Shown here: one piece after another, positions 5,861 through 9,219 of the stretch
Layout of the letters: the number at the start of each line of letters is the position of its first letter
How positions within the stretch are numbered: position 1 is the first letter of the stretch
Assembly (NCBI GenBank): GCA_045114665.1
Contig: JBGUKW010000256.1
Span: forward strand, 1 to 9,219
DNA length: 9,219 bases
Reading direction: 5' to 3'
From: CADAWZ01 sp045114665
GTDB lineage: Bacteria; Vulcanimicrobiota; CADAWZ01
Notes under the pieces: model-generated
Told to the model about the DNA's origin: nothing
The model's input: only the letters and a program-made list of their open reading frames with translations
The model's database searches: none
Made by a program: the position numbers and the translations under genes

Positions 5861-7153
5861 TTATTTAGCTTTATTATACCAATACTCTGCTTCTTTTAAA
5901 TTTTTTTCAACGCCTTCACCTTTGGAATACATATCTCCAAGATTAATCATAGCATGTTTATTACCATTATCTGCAGCTATTTTAAAAAAATCAATTGCCA
6001 TGCTATAATCTTGTTTAACCCCAAGTCCATATCTATACATATCACCAAGATTTTCACAACCCAAATAATTTCCTTTTTGATAAGCTGCTTGAAAATACAC
6101 CATAGCTAAGCGATAATTTTGCTGGACAAATTTTCCATCTCTATACATAACTCCAACATTATTTAAAGCTATAGGATTTCCCTGATCGGCTGATTGGCGA
6201 TAAAAATTAAAAGCCTTTTCATAATCTCGTTGCACTCCTAAACCTCTTTCATACATAATACCAAGATTTACTCGTGAATCATTATTCCCATTGTTTGCAG
6301 ATTTTTCAAACATCTTAGCTGCCTTGTTATATTCTTCTTTAGCTAAATAAACATATCCAAGACTATTTAATGCCTTATGATTTCCTTGTTGTGCCGATTT
6401 TTTATATAATTCAAATGCTTTTTTATAATCTTTTTTTACTCCAAGCCCCTGTTCATATAAATTTCCCAAATTATTTTGTGCCTCTGCATTTCCCAAATTT
6501 GCAGATTTTGTATAATATTCAACAGCCTTTTCATATTTTTCTTCATTATAATAATGAGAAGCTATATAAAAAAGTTGCTTATCATCATTTAATTTATTTA
6601 TATCTTCTTTCAAATAATTCAATACAAATTTTTTTTCAATTTCCTCTCTTGCATACTTAATCAATTCTTCTGCATTAGGAAGACCCGATTTTTCAAACAA
6701 TTCAAGAGCTTTTTCATAATCTTGTTCTACTCCTGTACCATTATAATAGCACAATCCTAAATTAAATAGTGCATTATTATGCCCTAATTCCACCGACTGT
6801 TTAAAATATTCAATAGCTTTTTTATAGTCCTTTGCAACACCAAGCCCCTCTAAATAAATACATCCAAGAGTATTAATTGCATTTTTTTGTTTTTTTTCTG
6901 CTGCTTTTAACAAAAAAGGCATAGCCTTATCATATTCTTGTGATCCCATATATTCATGAGCAATTACATTTAATGTCCAAGGATCTTCAATTGTTTTATA
7001 TGATTCTTCCTTTTGTTTGTCTGATTCATTTTGAGATGAAATAGGATTACTATTAGAACTTAATTTATTAATCCAATTATAGCCAAAATACACACAAAGA
7101 CCCAAAATATAGATAATTGCTATAATAAATATAACATCTTTTTTATAATCCAT
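5861..7153 (-). CDS. Membrane-anchored Sel1-repeat protein (long paralog)
   Basis: A 430-residue protein starting MDYKKDVIFIIAIIYIL, with one N-terminal transmembrane anchor (about 6-28). The polar linker carries EESYKTIEDPW (49-59), shared with the next gene. About ten Sel1/TPR-like units follow. A first block (about 60-160) is separated from a second (about 196-430) by a charged helical insert (161-195) that breaks the 36-residue rhythm. Units such as NNLGNLYEQGLGVKKDYKKA (227-246) are canonical. One unit (259-290) is short and lacks the GxGV turn, looking more like a TPR. I place the start at 7153 because AAAGGTGG lies seven bases upstream; an in-frame ATG at 7192 would add 13 residues but lies inside the preceding gene. 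The stop of the editing-protein gene overlaps this SD site, which suggests translational coupling. Function is likely protein-protein scaffolding; no enzymatic domain is present. Confidence 0.87.
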   Translation of the reverse strand: MDYKKDVIFIIAIIYILGLCVYFGYNWINKLSSNSNPISSQNESDKQKEESYKTIEDPWTLNVIAHEYMGSQEYDKAMPFLLKAAEKKQKNAINTLGCIYLEGLGVAKDYKKAIEYFKQSVELGHNNALFNLGLCYYNGTGVEQDYEKALELFEKSGLPNAEELIKYAREEIEKKFVLNYLKEDINKLNDDKQLFYIASHYYNEEKYEKAVEYYTKSANLGNAEAQNNLGNLYEQGLGVKKDYKKAFELYKKSAQQGNHKALNSLGYVYLAKEEYNKAAKMFEKSANNGNNDSRVNLGIMYERGLGVQRDYEKAFNFYRQSADQGNPIALNNVGVMYRDGKFVQQNYRLAMVYFQAAYQKGNYLGCENLGDMYRYGLGVKQDYSMAIDFFKIAADNGNKHAMINLGDMYSKGEGVEKNLKEAEYWYNKAK

Positions 7154-7160
7154 ATCAATG

Positions 7161-7168
7161 CCACCTTT
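7161..7168 (-). promoter_or_regulatory. Shine-Dalgarno site overlapping the upstream stop codon
   Basis: AAAGGTGG on the minus strand, seven bases before the ATG at 7153. It begins inside the TAA stop (7169-7167) of the alanyl-tRNA editing gene, so a ribosome finishing that gene ends next to this site. It decides the start of the long Sel1 protein. Confidence 0.8.
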
Positions 7169-8348
7169 AAATATTTTGAAATATCCAATCAATAATCAAA
7201 GATTTACTACATCTTTTTACAGAACCTTGACAAAAAGTTGGCTTTCCCCCACCTTTTCCATCAAATTCTTTATTCAATTTATTTACAAAATCTCTACAGT
7301 TAAAATCAGAATCTTTTGAAGCAGAAACTACATATTTTATCGAATCGACATCTAATTTTAAAAGAACAGAAATAGAATCATTTTTTTCAGTTATATTTGA
7401 TGATAATTTTGCAACATCTCTAAGAGAAATTTCATTTTCAAATTCTACAATAACACGATTTTTGCCAACAATTTTAGCTTTGTCATATAGCATATTAGCT
7501 TCATTTACAATAAATTTTGACAAAAGCTCTGAATATTTAGCCTTTTCATCTGACAATTCAGCTTTTAATTTATTTATTCCATTTAAGATCTCATCATATT
7601 TTAATGATAAAAGAGAAGTGGCTTCTTTTAAAACATCATTTTTGCTATCATAATCATTTAATGCTTGCTTGCCACACAAAAAAGTTATCCTTGTCCCACC
7701 TTTATATCTCTCATGTCGGATAATTTTAATTATTCCAACTTCAGCTGTATATGCAACATGTGTTCCACAACATGCACAAAGATCGATTGTTCCAACTTCT
7801 ACCATTTTAATAGGTTTATCTGTTACAGGCATTTTTCTTGGCTTCAAATTTGCAAGTTCATCTTTAGAAGGAAAATAACATTTCACTTTTTCATTTTTCC
7901 AAACAGCTTCATTTGCTTCTAATTCAGCAAATTTTACTTGTTCATCTGTTAGCTCTTTTTCCAAATCTATTGTATTAAAATCACTTCCTGTATGAAAACC
8001 AACATTTTTAATGTTGAATTTTTTTTGAATTATACCTGAAAGAATATGTTCACCTGTATGAATCTGCATATTTTGGAATCTATGTTCGAAATCTATCTCA
8101 CATTTAACTTTTATTCCAATTTCCAATAACTTATCCGAAGAATGATATACAATATTATCTTCTTCAAAAACATAATCAATATTAGCTTCACCAATTTTTC
8201 CAATATCTGAAGGCTGTCCTCCCCCCTCAGGAAAAAAAGCTGTCTCATCAAGAACAATAACTTTCTTACCATCTTTTTCAAAAGAATTCAAAACAACTGC
8301 TTCAAACTCTTTTATATAACTATTCAAATCATATTTTCTTTCAGTCAT
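7167..8348 (-). CDS. Alanyl-tRNA editing protein, long AlaX type (AlaX-L)
   Basis: A 393-residue free-standing relative of the alanyl-tRNA synthetase editing domain. The family hydrolyses mischarged Ser-tRNA(Ala) or Gly-tRNA(Ala) in the cytosol. FFPEGGGQPSDIG (38-50) is the conserved N-terminal signature. The zinc ligands are visible as HTGEH (H97, H101) and CCGTH (C193, H197). A coiled-coil-like helix (about 235-285) leads to a C-terminal DHHA1 domain with GKGGGKPTFCQGS (364-376). This order and length fit the long AlaX class; no aminoacylation domain is present. I prefer the ATG at 8348, five bases after GAGG. A second in-frame ATG at 8366 lies in a duplicated copy of the same start region and would add six residues. 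The gene follows a terminator hairpin, so it is probably first in the operon. TATATT (8387-8382) is a weak -10 candidate without a convincing -35 box. Confidence 0.92.
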   Translation of the reverse strand: MTERKYDLNSYIKEFEAVVLNSFEKDGKKVIVLDETAFFPEGGGQPSDIGKIGEANIDYVFEEDNIVYHSSDKLLEIGIKVKCEIDFEHRFQNMQIHTGEHILSGIIQKKFNIKNVGFHTGSDFNTIDLEKELTDEQVKFAELEANEAVWKNEKVKCYFPSKDELANLKPRKMPVTDKPIKMVEVGTIDLCACCGTHVAYTAEVGIIKIIRHERYKGGTRITFLCGKQALNDYDSKNDVLKEATSLLSLKYDEILNGINKLKAELSDEKAKYSELLSKFIVNEANMLYDKAKIVGKNRVIVEFENEISLRDVAKLSSNITEKNDSISVLLKLDVDSIKYVVSASKDSDFNCRDFVNKLNKEFDGKGGGKPTFCQGSVKRCSKSLIIDWIFQNI

Positions 8349-8369
8349 AAGCCCCTCTTCAGTCATAAG
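8340..8369 (-). repeat. Duplicated start-codon region of the alanyl-tRNA editing gene
   Basis: TTCAGTCATAAG on the plus strand occurs at 8340-8351 and again at 8358-8369, 18 bp apart. Each copy contains an ATG followed by the codons for Met-Thr-Glu on the minus strand. The duplication keeps the frame and leaves two possible starts. Only the inner one has a strong SD. Confidence 0.75.
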
Positions 8370-8413
8370 TTCTTCTTTGTAAATATAAACAAAATGTTGT
8401 GCTAATAAAAATT

Positions 8414-8442
8414 TTTGCTACGAAAAATAATTTCGTAGCAAA
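8414..8442 (-). terminator. Rho-independent terminator after the Yip1-like gene
   Basis: A perfect 12-bp inverted repeat, TTTGCTACGAAA (8414-8425) and TTTCGTAGCAAA (8431-8442), with a five-base loop. It lies 33 bp past the stop of the membrane protein gene. On the minus strand it is followed by AATTTTTATT, a U-rich tail; a T run also follows on the plus strand, so the hairpin could act both ways. Since both flanking genes are on the minus strand, its likely job is to end the membrane protein transcript and separate it from the editing-gene operon. Confidence 0.8.
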
Positions 8443-8475
8443 TTTTTAAACTTTTAATATAAATATATTAAAAAA

Positions 8476-9219
8476 TCATATATTAAATTTAGGAATTATA
8501 CTTTGAATATAAAGAGAAATCTTTGGGAAATAATGGAAAAACATCACAAACATACCTGTTGGTAAAATTAAAGATACATAAATTTCCAACATACTTAACT
8601 CTTGAATCTCACGAAGACCTTTGTATAAAATATTAAAAACAATAATAATACAAAATATTCCAGAGATAATACACCAAAAATTAAAATTTCCATAGAGAAA
8701 TACACCACAAAATTTATTAAACCACAAAAACATAGTCAATAAAAATATTATTAAAATTGAATAAACAAATAATCCTGCACCAAATGAATAGAAAACAATT
8801 CCATATTCATCTATCAATTTTCCAAAACCTTTAAACACTGAAATAGCAATCATATATATTAACAAAGGTATAATGATTATTAAAACAGAAATTCCAGCAC
8901 AGAACACAACATCTGAAATCAAATGCTTTAAAATTAAATCCATCGGTACTGAAGCAGAAGTTGAATTTGCAATACTCCAAAGAGCATTTCCTCCTGAATA
9001 TACAAAAGCAAAAAGACACATTGCATAAAAGAAGAAATTTATAGATTCACCTAATTTTACTAATCTTGAATTAAAAAAATGAGTTGGATTTACAATTAAC
9101 TCTTTACAAGCATTATAAATGAAACCAAAAGAAAAATCAGGTTTTTCTTCTACATATTCCTCTTCGGCTTTTTCTTCCTCTTCGGCTTTTTCTTTCTCTT
9201 CGGCTTTTTCTTCTTCTTC
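8476..9219 (-). CDS. Yip1-like integral membrane protein with charged N-terminal repeat, N-terminus cut by window edge
   Basis: The frame is open from the right edge through 247 residues to a TGA stop, so the true start lies outside the window. An internal ATG at 9021 should not be taken as the start. Visible residues 1-26 are almost only Glu, Lys and Ala in a tandem hexapeptide pattern, predicted disordered or helical and cytosolic. Then PDFSFGFIYNACKELIVNPTHFF leads into five hydrophobic segments (about 61-78, 97-127, 140-166, 180-199, 211-230), where N-P-x-x-F-F before helix one is typical of bacterial YIP1-family proteins. The family's function in bacteria is not established. The hydrophobic composition rich in Ile and Phe fits the AT-rich genome. 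Membrane location is secure; the Yip1 assignment is moderate, since it rests on topology and a short motif. Confidence 0.7.
   Translation of the reverse strand, partial: EEEEKAEEKEKAEEEEKAEEEYVEEKPDFSFGFIYNACKELIVNPTHFFNSRLVKLGESINFFFYAMCLFAFVYSGGNALWSIANSTSASVPMDLILKHLISDVVFCAGISVLIIIIPLLIYMIAISVFKGFGKLIDEYGIVFYSFGAGLFVYSILIIFLLTMFLWFNKFCGVFLYGNFNFWCIISGIFCIIIVFNILYKGLREIQELSMLEIYVSLILPTGMFVMFFHYFPKISLYIQSIIPKFNI
9160..9213 (-). repeat. Three in-frame copies of an 18-bp tandem repeat
   Basis: The unit CTCTTCGGCTTTTTCTTC (plus strand) is present at 9160-9177, 9178-9195 and 9196-9213, with one base changed in the middle copy. On the minus strand each unit encodes E-E-K-A-E-E or E-K-A-E-E with one Glu to Lys change. 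The Glu-rich tract runs on to the window edge, so the total copy number is unknown. Because 18 is a multiple of three, copy-number change would keep the reading frame. Confidence 0.85.

Noticed and set aside
4089..7153. Regular short repeats that could look like a CRISPR array or other repeat array
   Set aside because: The spacing of about 108 bp equals 36 codons, the copies are imperfect, and each falls at the same place in a Sel1 protein repeat. They are coding repeats.
7154..7192. A longer start at 7192 for the long Sel1 protein
   Set aside because: It would overlap the editing gene by 26 bp and place residues before the membrane anchor, while a strong SD sits seven bases before the ATG at 7153.
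8476..9021. Taking the ATG at 9021 as the start of the membrane protein
   Set aside because: The frame is open all the way to the window edge, there is no SD before 9021, and the conserved N-P-x-x-F-F segment lies upstream of that ATG.

Overview
This is an AT-rich window (roughly 30% G+C or less by eye). All eight genes I can support lie on the minus strand, so transcription runs from high to low coordinates. Intergenic gaps are very short, Shine-Dalgarno (SD) sites are strong, and TTG starts occur. The gene families suggest a low-GC, host-associated anaerobe: a spirochaete (Brachyspira or Treponema-like), a fusobacterium or a low-GC Bacillota would all fit. The loose lipobox of one lipoprotein leans slightly towards a spirochaete. 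No rRNA or tRNA gene and no close species match fixes the identity.

Layout in the direction of transcription. The right edge holds the 3' part of a five-helix Yip1-like membrane protein gene whose visible N-terminus is a Glu/Lys/Ala tandem repeat (8476-9219). A strong hairpin (8414-8442) ends its transcript. A compact run of genes follows: an AlaX-type alanyl-tRNA editing protein (7167-8348), two membrane-anchored Sel1-repeat proteins that are clear paralogs (5861-7153 and 5039-5842), a Sel1-repeat lipoprotein with a histidine-rich tail (4089-5018), a small Imm32-like protein (3810-4064), an RlmD/RumA-type 23S rRNA uracil methyltransferase (2425-3744), and a protein with TerB-N and TerB-C type regions (844-2412). 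Most gaps are 12-24 bp, with one of 65 bp before the methyltransferase, so most or all of these genes could be one operon. A 168-bp spacer follows. It holds a promoter with a perfect TATAAT box for an Rpn/PD-(D/E)XK transposase-like nuclease gene cut by the left edge (1-675), and a short GC-richer segment resembling the right end of an IS200/IS605 element.

The operon mixes translation maintenance (tRNA proofreading, rRNA methylation) with accessory genes (Sel1 array, immunity-like protein, TerB-domain protein). The most interesting part is the Sel1 cassette. Two anchors and one lipoprotein would place Sel1 scaffolds at the membrane, and an immunity-like gene sits directly downstream. A role in toxin/immunity or envelope stress is inference. 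No toxin, secretion system, CRISPR array or complete mobile element is visible. There is no gene-free stretch longer than 300 bases.
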